64,000 nt of DNA. It comes from UBA668 sp041918155 (GTDB lineage Bacteria > Actinomycetota > Acidimicrobiia > Acidimicrobiales > Ilumatobacteraceae). The stretch covers positions 1 through 64,000 of the forward strand of contig JAYRWH010000088.1 of assembly GCA_041918155.1 (NCBI GenBank), written 5' to 3'. The notes under the pieces are model-generated. The model worked only from the letters and a program-made list of their open reading frames with translations, was not told where the DNA came from and made no database searches. This document shows, piece after piece, positions 49,032 through 57,387 of the stretch. The position numbers were made by a program, and so were the translations under genes. Position 1 is the first letter of the stretch. Each line of letters starts with the position of its first letter.

Positions 49032-50045
49032 TCAAGTGGTGACGGTGGTGGGAGCCGGGCAGGCCGCCGGCACCTGGATGTTCACGGGCTGGTTGACACT
49101 GGTGAGTTCCAGCGTGAGCGTGAGCGACGACACCTCGCTGCTCGCCGCGTCGGAGCGCAGCGATGCGGTCACCTGGTACTTCAGCAGGTAGCCGCCATCC
49201 TTCGCGACCCACACCTCACCGGAGTTGGCCTCTACCTGCGCGCCCGACTCAGCGCCGAGGCCCTGGATCGTGAACGTGTAGTGGTCGGCCGCGACACCGG
49301 CGATGGTCTCCGAGCCGACGTTCTTCGCGTTGCCCTGCGGGATGACGATGTCGAACACACCGGCGAGCACGGTCCCCATGTCGGAAACGAACGGGTTCGC
49401 TGCGTCGGACGTGTACTCCTCGCCGTCGAACGTGCACGTCATGTCGGCAGTACGCCACGTCTCGGTGACGCTCTGCGAGCCGGCGGGATCGTCGGCCGAC
49501 GTGCTGTTGCTCGCCATCTTCTGGTAGCGCAAGTTGGCCTGGCTGTCCGAGGCCCCGTTGCCGTTCTCCTCCGAGCGGTCGGCCGCGCCGGGGCCGACGC
49601 TGACGGTCGACACCTTCCACTCGTACGAGTCGAGGCTCGACAGGCCCTGCAGGATCGGGGTGCTGAGCGTGCCCGCTGCCGCGCCGCCGCCACCACCACC
49701 GTTGTCGCCGTGGGCGACATACCCGACCACACCACCGACCACGAGCGAGACCGCGGCGATCGCCGCCAGCCGCTGGGTGAGCGAACGGCGACCCGCCGAC
49801 CCGACTGCGGCCTGTGGGATGGATGCCGGGGCCGGTGCGTACGCCATCGGCGCGGCCTGGGGCACTGGAGCCGCTGGCGCGACCGGCGCGACTGGCGCGG
49901 CGGGCGCGGCGGGTGCGGACGTGGGCGCATCGACGAAGGTCTGACCGTTCACGGACACGAAGTCGGTCCAGTCGGTGCCGTTCCACCACCTCTGTTGCGG
50001 CTTCCCACTCGGATCCTGATACCAACCGGACGGATTGCTCGACAT
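49032..50045 (-). CDS. DUF2510 protein with LppX/LprG-like extracytoplasmic domain
   Basis: A 337-residue protein: a DUF2510 module at the N-terminus (SGWYQDPSGKPQQRWWNGTDW), an Ala/Pro linker, one membrane helix (about 90-110), a Gly-rich spacer, and a roughly 200-residue outer beta domain resembling LppX/LprG lipid-carrier folds (SLDSYEWKV, ADMTCTFDGEEYTSD, TIAGVAADHYTFTI, LLKYQVTA). AGGAG lies 6 nt before the ATG. It follows an FtsX-type ABC operon by 15 bp in the same direction, so it may bind or deliver a lipid for that transporter; this is inference. Confidence 0.7.
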   Translation of the reverse strand: MSSNPSGWYQDPSGKPQQRWWNGTDWTDFVSVNGQTFVDAPTSAPAAPAAPVAPVAPAAPVPQAAPMAYAPAPASIPQAAVGSAGRRSLTQRLAAIAAVSLVVGGVVGYVAHGDNGGGGGGAAAGTLSTPILQGLSSLDSYEWKVSTVSVGPGAADRSEENGNGASDSQANLRYQKMASNSTSADDPAGSQSVTETWRTADMTCTFDGEEYTSDAANPFVSDMGTVLAGVFDIVIPQGNAKNVGSETIAGVAADHYTFTIQGLGAESGAQVEANSGEVWVAKDGGYLLKYQVTASLRSDAASSEVSSLTLTLELTSVNQPVNIQVPAACPAPTTVTT

Positions 50046-50060
50046 GGCCGCTCCTCTCGT

Positions 50061-51146
50061 TCAGTCGTCGCGCCGTACGAGGGTTCCTACGCCCCGACGG
50101 GCCACGGCGATCAGTGGCACAGACACAGCAATGGTCAACACCAGCATGGCATCGATCGCGGCGCGCGCCACCACCGTCGCGTCGATCACCGGGCCCGTGG
50201 TGACGGCCATCGTGGTGCGCGCCATGCTGGGGGCGATCGCCACCGCGGTGAACACGCCCACCAGCGCCGAGACCGCCACCAACGTGAAGGCCTGCACACC
50301 CAGGAACACCACCAGCACGCGGCGGGGGAAGCCGACCAGACGCAGCAGGCCGAGGTCGATGCGATGCATCCACGCCAGCCGCCACAGCGCCACCGCCAGC
50401 ACCGCCACGGCCCCGATCGCGAGCAGCCGCACCGAGGTGGTCAGCAGGTCGATGAGCGGCTGCCACTCGTCGACCAGCGCGACATCGCCACGCTGGCCCA
50501 CCGCGAGGCCGCCGGGCAGCGCCTGGCCCGCTGTGTACGGGCCCTCCGCCGGGATCACGAACAGCGACACGTCGTTGCCCCAGCCGAGCAATTGTTGCGC
50601 GTCCGTGATCGGCACGACCGCAGCATCGTCGAGGTAGGTGCCTAGCTCGTAGACGCCAACCACTGCGAAGTCGCGGCCGCGCAGGCGGACCGTGTCGCCC
50701 GTGCCCAGGCCGAAGCGGTCCGCGAGCAGGGTGCCGATGATCGCCGTGCGCCGCGACTCACCGGCGCGCAGGTGGCGGCCGGACAGGAGGTGGTACGGGT
50801 CGAGCTCCTGGTAACGCGCTGGGTCGACGCCGGAGATGATGATCGCGGTCGTACCGGCCGTGCCGGTGACGGCGTGCACCTCGGGGATGATGTCGGTGAC
50901 GCCCGCGGCGCGAAGCTCGTCGGCCACGGTCGCGGTGATGCGGCTACCGGCGAACTCGCCCACGGTGCTGTCCTGCTGCACCACGAGGTGGGGTTGCGCC
51001 GAGCGGAAGCGCACGTCGATCGAGCGCGTATAGCCATCCAGGAGGGTCACCATCAGCACCGTCAGCGCCACCATCACCCCGAGCGCGACCATCATCCGCC
51101 AGCGGCGGGCGAGGTCACGCAGGGCAAGCACGGCCACGGCGGCCAC
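50061..51146 (-). CDS. ABC transporter permease, FtsX/MacB type
   Basis: 361 residues from GTG 51146, one base after the previous gene's stop. An N-terminal helix (RMMVALGVMVALTVLMVTLLD), an outer domain, and C-terminal helices from about 235 show FtsX layout. The C-terminus RRGVGTLVRRDD is basic. Third gene of an ATPase-permease-permease-DUF2510 run. Confidence 0.82.
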   Translation of the reverse strand: MAAVAVLALRDLARRWRMMVALGVMVALTVLMVTLLDGYTRSIDVRFRSAQPHLVVQQDSTVGEFAGSRITATVADELRAAGVTDIIPEVHAVTGTAGTTAIIISGVDPARYQELDPYHLLSGRHLRAGESRRTAIIGTLLADRFGLGTGDTVRLRGRDFAVVGVYELGTYLDDAAVVPITDAQQLLGWGNDVSLFVIPAEGPYTAGQALPGGLAVGQRGDVALVDEWQPLIDLLTTSVRLLAIGAVAVLAVALWRLAWMHRIDLGLLRLVGFPRRVLVVFLGVQAFTLVAVSALVGVFTAVAIAPSMARTTMAVTTGPVIDATVVARAAIDAMLVLTIAVSVPLIAVARRGVGTLVRRDD

Positions 51147-51147
51147 G

Positions 51148-52275
51148 TCAGGCCTCCAACAATGTTCCGGCGGGAGCCGCCAACACGCGCCGCGAGGCGA
51201 TGGCCGCGCCGAGCCACGCACTCGCCAGCGAGAGCACGCAGCCGGCGACGGTAGGCAGCAGTTCCAGCCGCGGGGCGATGGTGAACGACCGCAGCACGAA
51301 CGAGGGGCGGGCGGCGATGAACGGCCACGCCACCGCCAACCCGAGCATGAGCGCGGCGACGGTGAGCAAGACGGCGCGCATCGCGAGCAGGCCGCGCACC
51401 GAGCGCGGGGTGAAACCGACGACGCGCAGCAGCCCAACCGAGCGCGTGCGCTCGGCGAGCGTGAGCGCGGTCGTGTTCGCGCAGCCGACGGCGAGGCCGA
51501 TGATGCCGATCGCGGTGAAGATCCGCGCCATGTCGCCCAGCGAGCGCACGCCGCGGGTGGCCTCGGCCTGGATCGCCGATTCGTCGAGCACGAGGAAGCC
51601 GGGCATCGCCTCACGTAGGTGGGCGCGCACCTCGTCGCCGTCCGCGGTGGCCTTCACCCGCACGACCACCATCTGGTACTCGCCGGGCCGCTCGAACAAC
51701 GCTTCGGCGCGGGTGAGCGGCAGCCAGATCGAGGCCACCTTCGTCCCCGAGCCCTCGAGCACGGCGGTGACGGTGAACACCGTGCCGAACACACGCTCTT
51801 GATCACCGATGTCCCAACCGGTGGCAAGCCGCACTGCTTGCGTGATGGCCATCTCGTCGGCGGCCGCGTCGGGCATCCGCCCCTCCAGCAGGCGCAACCC
51901 GCCCACCGTGGTCCAAATCGCGGGGTCCTGTGCTCGCAACTGGATCACCCGCTCGTCCAGCTTCACCAGGCGCATGATGAGCGGGCTCACCGACTCGGCG
52001 TCGTCACCCGCCGCGGCCCGCGCCGCGGCGAGTTCGGCTGCTCCGAGGTGGATGTTGGAGAGGTCGAACACGTCCTGCTCGGTCACCACGACGTTGCGCA
52101 CCTCACCGGTCTTGCCGAGCGTGTCGAGCGAGCCGGCGATGGTGGCGAGCAGGAACCAACTCGCCGCGATCGGGGTGAGCACCAGCACTGCCAGCGCGGT
52201 GCGCAGCGGCTCGGCACGCAGGTCGCCGAGCGCGAGCCGCATGCGCATGGCGAGGGAGAGGCGAGACGTGTTCAC
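51148..52275 (-). CDS. ABC transporter permease, FtsX/MacB type
   Basis: 375 residues from GTG 52275, overlapping the ATPase stop (GTGA). One N-terminal helix (TALAVLVLTPIAASWFLLATI), an outer domain, and C-terminal helices starting GIIGLAVGCANTTALTLAERTRSVGLLRVVGF, a typical FtsX segment. It pairs with the next permease. Confidence 0.82.
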   Translation of the reverse strand: MNTSRLSLAMRMRLALGDLRAEPLRTALAVLVLTPIAASWFLLATIAGSLDTLGKTGEVRNVVVTEQDVFDLSNIHLGAAELAAARAAAGDDAESVSPLIMRLVKLDERVIQLRAQDPAIWTTVGGLRLLEGRMPDAAADEMAITQAVRLATGWDIGDQERVFGTVFTVTAVLEGSGTKVASIWLPLTRAEALFERPGEYQMVVVRVKATADGDEVRAHLREAMPGFLVLDESAIQAEATRGVRSLGDMARIFTAIGIIGLAVGCANTTALTLAERTRSVGLLRVVGFTPRSVRGLLAMRAVLLTVAALMLGLAVAWPFIAARPSFVLRSFTIAPRLELLPTVAGCVLSLASAWLGAAIASRRVLAAPAGTLLEA

Positions 52276-52994
52276 GACACCACCCGGCCGTCGCGGATCC
52301 TCACCACCCGGTGGTCTCCTTCGGCGAAAAGCGGGTCGTGGGTGGCGATCACGAACGTGCACCCGAGCGTCTGGTTGGTGAGGCCGATCAGGTCGATGAT
52401 GCCGCGGGTCGTGTCGCTGTCGAGTTCGCCGGTCGGCTCGTCGGCGAGCACCAGCCGCGGCCCGCCCGCGAGCGCGCGAGCGAACGCGACGCGCTGCTGC
52501 TCGCCGCCGGACAACTCCGCCGGGCGATGGTGCACGCGGTCGGCAAGACCCACGAGCGACAGCAGCCGGTCGGCCTCTGCGCGCGCCGCCCGCCATCTCT
52601 CCCCACGGGCCAACAGACGCAACGCCACCTGGTCGCGGGCGGTGGCCGTGGAGAGCAGGTTGTCGGACTGCAACACGATGCCGACGTCGCGCTGGCGCAG
52701 GCGATCAAGGTCGCGCTGCGAGGCGCCCATCAGGTCCTCGGCGGCCACCTCCACCTCACCGCCGTCGGCACGATCGAGCCCACCGAGGATGTGCAGCAGG
52801 GTCGTCTTGCCGCACCCGCTGGGCCCCATCAGCACCACCAGTTCACCAGCCCCCACGTCGAGATCAATGCCGCGCAACGCCTCCACCGGCGAGCCCGCAC
52901 GCTGGTAGGTGCGCGTCACCCCGCGCATGCGCACCACGAGAGGTGGCGCTTCGCGGGCGAGTGTCGTCGTCATATCCGACTCCATCCTGCGCAC
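52272..52994 (-). CDS. ABC transporter ATP-binding protein, MacB/LolD type
   Basis: A 240-residue ATPase. Walker A GPSGCGKTT, Q-loop VLQSDNLLST, signature LSGGEQQRVAFARAL, Walker B LVLADEPTGELD and switch His in ATHD. ATGs at 52994, 52985 and 52973 are possible; the last removes a short N-terminal extension. It heads a four-gene operon with two permeases and a DUF2510 protein, likely an exporter or lipid-moving system. Confidence 0.9.
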   Translation of the reverse strand: MRRMESDMTTTLAREAPPLVVRMRGVTRTYQRAGSPVEALRGIDLDVGAGELVVLMGPSGCGKTTLLHILGGLDRADGGEVEVAAEDLMGASQRDLDRLRQRDVGIVLQSDNLLSTATARDQVALRLLARGERWRAARAEADRLLSLVGLADRVHHRPAELSGGEQQRVAFARALAGGPRLVLADEPTGELDSDTTRGIIDLIGLTNQTLGCTFVIATHDPLFAEGDHRVVRIRDGRVVS

Positions 52995-53035
52995 CGTCCG
53001 CCCGCCCCGGTTAGGGCCCTTCGCCCGGTCGGTCG

Positions 53036-53078
53036 AGTCGGCGGTGAGGCGGGCGCAGGCCCCGCCTGAACGCCAACT
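53036..53078. repeat. Dispersed palindromic repeat, copy B
   Basis: Outer arms AGTCGGCG/CGCCAACT (one mismatch), internal GTGA opposite TGAA, inner arms GGCGGG/CCCGCC and a 7-nt loop. It is the most diverged of three copies and lies 18 bp from copy C. Confidence 0.65.
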
Positions 53079-53095
53079 TGGACCCGGGCTCGGAC

Positions 53096-53140
53096 AAGTT
53101 GGCGGTGGGGCGGGCTCCCGGCCCGCCTGAACGCCGACTT
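53096..53140. repeat. Dispersed palindromic repeat, copy C
   Basis: Outer arms AAGTTGGCG/CGCCGACTT (one mismatch), internal GTGG opposite TGAA, inner arms GGCGGGC/GCCCGCC and loop TCCCG. It is nearly identical to copy A, 13 kb away, apart from the loop and one arm base. Confidence 0.75.
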
Positions 53141-53240
53141 GAGCTGCGGGGACGGCGATCAGGTGGTGGCGACCAGTTGGTCGGCGAGGGCGAACGCCTG
53201 CCCCGTCGTCAAGCCCGTGGCCGTCAAGGGGACCCAGTGA

Positions 53241-53378
53241 CCGGGGGCTTCCTCAGATCAGCACGGTCCCTCAGCCGAGCGGGTCGTAGAGCTCATGCAG
53301 TTCGCCAACCCGGGCAACATCGAAGGCGGCCGCCGCGCCGTCGCCGCGCCGTACGACCCGGCGACTGCGCCGGTCTGA
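53241..53378 (+). pseudogene. Possible gene remnant: 45 codons with protein-like 3' end, no start
   Basis: Between TGA 53238 and TGA 53376 the frame reads like a protein tail (ERVVELMQFANPGNIEGG, then a segment ending DPATAPV) with high GC at third positions, but has no good start. The reverse strand at 53159-53257 also ends in a tail-like frame (QAFALADQLVATT). The 516-bp region 52995-53510 otherwise holds only the repeats and the xylF leader, so it looks like decayed sequence. Family not recognised. Confidence 0.2.
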
Positions 53379-53510
53379 CGTCGTCGCAACACCCGACGGA
53401 CCGCGTGTTGCCTGCTCAGAACGACTGCGCGCTGTCGCTTCTGCAGCAAATGGAGTACGCTCGATTTGCCGTCACCGAGGGGTGATGGTCCTATGAGGGG
53501 GAGTTCACAA

Positions 53511-54584
53511 ATGAGAGCACGACATCTGGTCGCAGTCGCGATCCTGACAGGATCCGTTCTGGTTGCCTGCGGCGACGACAAGAAGAGCGATGGCGGCAGC
53601 AGCGGCAGCGACAAGTGCACCGTCGGTGTGTCCTGGAACAACTACCAGGAAGAGCGTTGGGCGAAGTGGGATGAGCCCGCCATCAAGGCAGCCATCGAGG
53701 CCGGCGGCGGCACCTACATCTCCAACGACGCGAAGTCCTCGGCCGAGACCCAGGCCAGCAACGTCGAGAACCTGATCACCCAGGGTGCTCAGGTCGTCAT
53801 CATCCTCGCCCAGGACGGCACGGCCATCAAGCCCGCCGTCACGGCAGCCATCGAAGGCGGCGTGCCGGTCATCGCCTACGACCGCCTCATCGAGGATCCG
53901 GGCGCGCTGTACATCACGTTCAACAACCAGCTGGTTGGCAAGATGCAGGCCGAAGCGATCTTCGCCGCGGTCCCGACCGGCAACTACGTCATCATCAAGG
54001 GCAACTCGGCCGACGCCAACGCAGACTTCCTGCGTGCCGGCATGGAAGAGGTCATTGGTGCAGCGGTCACGAGCGGCGACATCAAGATCGTCGGCGAGAC
54101 CTACACCGACAACTGGGATCCCGCCAACGCCCAGACCGAGATGGAGCAGTACCTCACTGCTGAGAACAACGAAGTCGACGCCGTTCTCTCCGAGAACGAC
54201 GGCATGGCCGGTGGCGTCATCGCCGCCCTCGACGCCCAGGGCCTCGCCGGCTCCGTGCCGGTTTCCGGCCAGGACGGCGACCTTGCTGCGCTGAACCGCG
54301 TTGCCCTCGGCACCCAGACCGTCGACGTGTGGAAGGACGCCCGTGACCTCGGTACGGCGGCCGGCGAAGCTGCCCTGCAGCTCTGCAAGGACGCAGACAC
54401 CTCGAAGGTGACCGGCGCCTCGCCGTTCACCACGCCTGGTGGCAACGACCTGTCGACCATCCTGCTCACCCCGATCGCCATCACCCAGGAGAACCTGAAC
54501 GTGGTGCTCGACGCAGGCTGGATCACCAAGGCCGACCTCTGCAAGGGCGATGTCGACACCGCCAAGGTGACGGTCTGCGCCTGA
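53511..54584 (+). CDS. xylF: D-xylose-type sugar ABC substrate-binding lipoprotein
   Basis: 357 residues from ATG 53511 (GGGGGAG 8 nt upstream; ATG 53493 is possible). The lipoprotein signal ends LVAC with C20 lipidated. The mature part is a type I sugar-binding fold of the XylF class: VGVSWNNYQEERWAKWDEPA, NVENLITQGAQVVIILAQDG, VIAYDRLIEDPGALYITFNN and VPVSGQDGDLAALNR. It binds xylose or a related sugar outside the membrane. Xylose isomerase is encoded 3 kb downstream, supporting the substrate. A stem-loop separates it from the permease gene, a common way to keep the binding-protein mRNA abundant. Confidence 0.88.
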   Translation: MRARHLVAVAILTGSVLVACGDDKKSDGGSSGSDKCTVGVSWNNYQEERWAKWDEPAIKAAIEAGGGTYISNDAKSSAETQASNVENLITQGAQVVIILAQDGTAIKPAVTAAIEGGVPVIAYDRLIEDPGALYITFNNQLVGKMQAEAIFAAVPTGNYVIIKGNSADANADFLRAGMEEVIGAAVTSGDIKIVGETYTDNWDPANAQTEMEQYLTAENNEVDAVLSENDGMAGGVIAALDAQGLAGSVPVSGQDGDLAALNRVALGTQTVDVWKDARDLGTAAGEAALQLCKDADTSKVTGASPFTTPGGNDLSTILLTPIAITQENLNVVLDAGWITKADLCKGDVDTAKVTVCA

Positions 54585-54620
54585 GCGCACACCAGACATT
54601 CCAGCAATTCCGGTAGATGG

Positions 54621-54655
54621 ATGCCCCCCGCTCGCAAACGGCGAGCGGGGGGCAT
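54621..54655 (+). terminator. 15-bp stem-loop between xylF and xylH (attenuating/stabilising)
   Basis: A perfect 15-bp stem (54621-54635 with 54641-54655) with loop AAACG and no T run follows xylF by 36 bp, with xylH starting 52 bp later. It probably protects the xylF message and partly limits read-through, rather than acting as a full terminator. Confidence 0.6.
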
Positions 54656-54707
54656 TCAGTATCTCGGCAGACACACGACTCACACTCCGAATACCTGAGG
54701 TCAACAG

Positions 54708-56069
54708 ATGACTGACACAGCCCCGGCCGTCGACAACGAACAGACCGCGCGATCGCGCCGATCGTGGCGCGACTTCGTCACGTCGAGCGGCATCGACACC
54801 CGACTGCTCGGCATGGTGGTGGCCATCGCGGTCATCTGGATCGGCTTCAACGTCCTCTCGGGCGGGAAGTTCATCACCTCACGCAACCTCTGGAACCTGT
54901 CGGTCCAGAGCGTGTCGATCGCCATCATGGCGACCGGCATGGTGTTCATCATCGTCACCCGCAACATCGACCTGTCGGTCGGTTCGTTGCTCGGGTTTCT
55001 CGGCTACACGATGGCCTTGGTACAGACCGACGGCAAGATCTCGATCCTCGGCCTGAACCTCACCCTCGATGGCCTGAAAGTGCACCACTGGTACACATGG
55101 CTCGTCGCTCTCGCGATAGGAATGATCCTCGGCGCGCTGATCGGACTACTACAGGGGTCACTCGTTGCCTACGTCGGTGTCCCAGCCTTCATCGTCACGC
55201 TCGGAGGGTTCCTGGCCTGGCGCGGTCTCATCTTCCGCACGGGCGGCAAGCAGGGCCAGACGCTCGCTCCGCTGGACTCGACGTTCCGCTACCTCGGCGG
55301 TGCACCTGATCGGTCACTCGGCGAGAGCAAGACATGGGTTGTCGCCGTGCTCGTGTGCGTGGGCATCGTGTTCAGCATCGTCATGGCCCGCAAGCGGCGG
55401 CAGCGCCATGAACTGATCGTGCGCCCGATGGCCATGGACGTCGGCTTCGCCATCGGTGGCTGCGCCACAGTCCTCCTGGGAACTTGGCTGATCTTCGTCA
55501 AGTATCCATCGCCCACCACCGGCGAACCTGTCGGCTTCGCCTATCCGGTCCTGTTGCTCATTGTGGTCACCCTGCTGATGACGTATCTCGCTCGTCGTCG
55601 GCGCTTCGGCCGCTACGTGTTCGCTTACGGCGGCAATCCGGAAGCTGCCGAGCTCGGCGGTATCAACACCCGCCGCACGATCACCTACACCTACATGCTG
55701 ATGGGCATGCTGTGCGCCGTCAGCGCCGCCATTCAGACCGCTCGCCTCAACTCGGCCACCACCAACATGGGCATCCAGAATGAACTCGACGTCATCGCTG
55801 CCGCGGTGATCGGCGGCACCTCGTTCTCCGGCGGTATCGGCACGATCCCCGGTGCCGTCCTCGGCGCCGTCGTCATGCAGTCGCTGCGCTCGGGCATGTC
55901 GTTGCTGAACATCGACTCGCCGTCGCAGGACATCGTCGTCGGCGTCGTCCTCGTAACGGCAGTCGCCATCGACGCCCTCATGCGCCAGCGGCGTCGCGCA
56001 GGGTTGTTCGGTGCACTCGCCGGCGGCGTTGCTGTCGCCGCCTGGGTCATCCAGACGGGCCGGCCGTGA
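54708..56069 (+). CDS. xylH: Sugar ABC transporter permease, XylH type
   Basis: A 453-residue protein with about ten to twelve membrane helices. SVQSVSIAIMATGMVFIIVTRNIDLSVGSLLGF and GGNPEAAELGGINTRR are hallmark segments of the ribose/xylose permease family, and AAVIGGTSFSGGIGTIPGAVLGA is near the C-terminus. It forms the channel for the sugar delivered by the upstream lipoprotein. The length exceeds ribose permeases (about 320) and fits XylH. It overlaps or abuts the ATPase gene. Confidence 0.93.
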   Translation: MTDTAPAVDNEQTARSRRSWRDFVTSSGIDTRLLGMVVAIAVIWIGFNVLSGGKFITSRNLWNLSVQSVSIAIMATGMVFIIVTRNIDLSVGSLLGFLGYTMALVQTDGKISILGLNLTLDGLKVHHWYTWLVALAIGMILGALIGLLQGSLVAYVGVPAFIVTLGGFLAWRGLIFRTGGKQGQTLAPLDSTFRYLGGAPDRSLGESKTWVVAVLVCVGIVFSIVMARKRRQRHELIVRPMAMDVGFAIGGCATVLLGTWLIFVKYPSPTTGEPVGFAYPVLLLIVVTLLMTYLARRRRFGRYVFAYGGNPEAAELGGINTRRTITYTYMLMGMLCAVSAAIQTARLNSATTNMGIQNELDVIAAAVIGGTSFSGGIGTIPGAVLGAVVMQSLRSGMSLLNIDSPSQDIVVGVVLVTAVAIDALMRQRRRAGLFGALAGGVAVAAWVIQTGRP

Positions 56070-56089
56070 GCCGCGAAGGAGAGATCGAG

Positions 56090-56905
56090 ATGACCGACAC
56101 CACCACTACCGCCACCAGCCCGTCCACAGCGAGCCTTCCGCTGTGCGAAATGCGCGACATCAGGGTTGCCTTCGGCGGACTGCACGCCGTCGACGGTGTG
56201 TCCGTTGACCTGCACGCGGGCGAGGTCGTCGCGCTCGTCGGAGGCAACGGCGCCGGCAAATCGACACTCGTCCACACCCTGTCGGGTGCACACCCGGCGG
56301 ACTCCGGCGAGATCCTCATCAACGGCCAGCCGGTCATGATCAAGACCCCTCGCGACGCCCGCAACTACGGGGTCGAGGTGATCTACCAGAAGCTCGCCCT
56401 GGCCGACAACATCGACGCTGCGGCCAACGTGTTCCTCGGGCGCGAGTTGCGCACGCGCACGGGATCGCTCGACGACGAGGCCATGGACTCCGCCACACAG
56501 AAGGTGATGCAGCGGCTCAACCCGCGGTTCAAGAACCTGAAGACGGCGGTGAAGTCACTCTCCGGTGGCCAGCGGCAGTCAGTGGCCATTGCCCGCGCGG
56601 TGCACTTCAACGCCAGAATCCTGATCATGGACGAGCCCACCGCGGCGCTCGGGCCGGCCGAGACCGCGCAGGTGCGCGACCTCATCACCCAGCTCAAGGC
56701 CGAAGGCATCGGCATCTTCCTCATCAGCCACGACATTCACGACGTGTTCGATCTCTCCGACCGCATCAGCGTGATGCTGCAGGGCAAACTCGTCGGCACG
56801 GTGAACAAGCACGAGGTCACCAAGGACGAGGTGTTGGCGATGATCATCATGGGCAAGCAGCCCGGCGAAGTCAGCAAGCACGAGCTCGACGAACTCCACT
56901 CGTAG
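56090..56905 (+). CDS. xylG: Sugar ABC transporter ATPase with a single ATPase domain (XylG/FrcA-like)
   Basis: 271 residues from ATG 56090 (GGAGAG just upstream; a GTG at 56066 overlapping xylH is the alternative). Walker A GGNGAGKST, signature LSGGQRQSVAIARAV, Walker B LIMDEPTAALG and switch His in ISHD. Classic XylG or RbsA has two fused ATPase domains (about 500 residues); this protein has one and must work as a homodimer, as FrcA-type proteins do. Signature and motifs are intact. Third gene of the xylF-xylH-xylG transporter. Confidence 0.9.
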   Translation: MTDTTTTATSPSTASLPLCEMRDIRVAFGGLHAVDGVSVDLHAGEVVALVGGNGAGKSTLVHTLSGAHPADSGEILINGQPVMIKTPRDARNYGVEVIYQKLALADNIDAAANVFLGRELRTRTGSLDDEAMDSATQKVMQRLNPRFKNLKTAVKSLSGGQRQSVAIARAVHFNARILIMDEPTAALGPAETAQVRDLITQLKAEGIGIFLISHDIHDVFDLSDRISVMLQGKLVGTVNKHEVTKDEVLAMIIMGKQPGEVSKHELDELHS

Positions 56906-56925
56906 AGCTTCGACAGGGGAAGAGC

Positions 56926-57387
56926 GTGGGAGCAGGCGACAGCGCGTACATCCCGGTGACAGTCGACCGATGTGACCACATCGAGGGGCCGTTCTTTCAC
57001 GGGACGCGGTTCACCCTCGCGGTCGGCGATCAGCTCGTCCCGGGCTACGGCTCCAACTTCCAAGCGGGCCGCGTCTCCAACAACATCTACTTCACCGCGC
57101 TGGTGGAGACAGCCGCCTGGGGAGCGGAGTTGGCCACCGCGCTCGCCGGCAGCGATGAGCGAGGGCATGTCTACGTCGTCGAGCCCTTGGGTCCTTTTGA
57201 GGACGACCCCAACGTCACCAACAAGAAGTTCCCGGGCAATGTCACGCAGTCCTACCGTTCCCGCCATCCGCTGCGGGTGGTCGGCGAGTTGGAGTCCTGG
57301 GTCGGCCACGCCCCCGAGGTGCTGCAGACGATGCTGGACAACCTTGCTCGGCTCCGCGAGCAAGGACTGGACCTCATCGAGGACTGA
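56926..57387 (+). CDS. arr: NAD-dependent rifampin ADP-ribosyltransferase (Arr)
   Basis: A 153-residue protein from GTG 56926 (GGGGAAGAG upstream). The Arr fold is clear: FFHGTRFTLAVGDQLVPGYG, SNNIYFTALVETAAWGAELA, VYVVEPLGPFEDDPNVTNKK and YRSRHPLRVVGELESW. Known Arr enzymes inactivate rifamycins by ADP-ribosylating a hydroxyl; some act on other targets or have unknown native roles. It lies 20 bp after xylG in the same direction and overlaps the 3' end of xylA by 14 bp, an odd place for a resistance gene. Whether it confers resistance is untested. Confidence 0.93.
   Translation: MGAGDSAYIPVTVDRCDHIEGPFFHGTRFTLAVGDQLVPGYGSNFQAGRVSNNIYFTALVETAAWGAELATALAGSDERGHVYVVEPLGPFEDDPNVTNKKFPGNVTQSYRSRHPLRVVGELESWVGHAPEVLQTMLDNLARLREQGLDLIED

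Noticed and set aside
53258..53641. 127-codon minus-strand ORF upstream of xylF
   Set aside because: It overlaps the xylF start region, has low-complexity Leu/Pro/Ser sequence and no family character.
53511..54584. ROK binding site upstream of xylF
   Set aside because: No TTAGT/ACTAA-type repeat is found in the 110 bp upstream of the xylF start.
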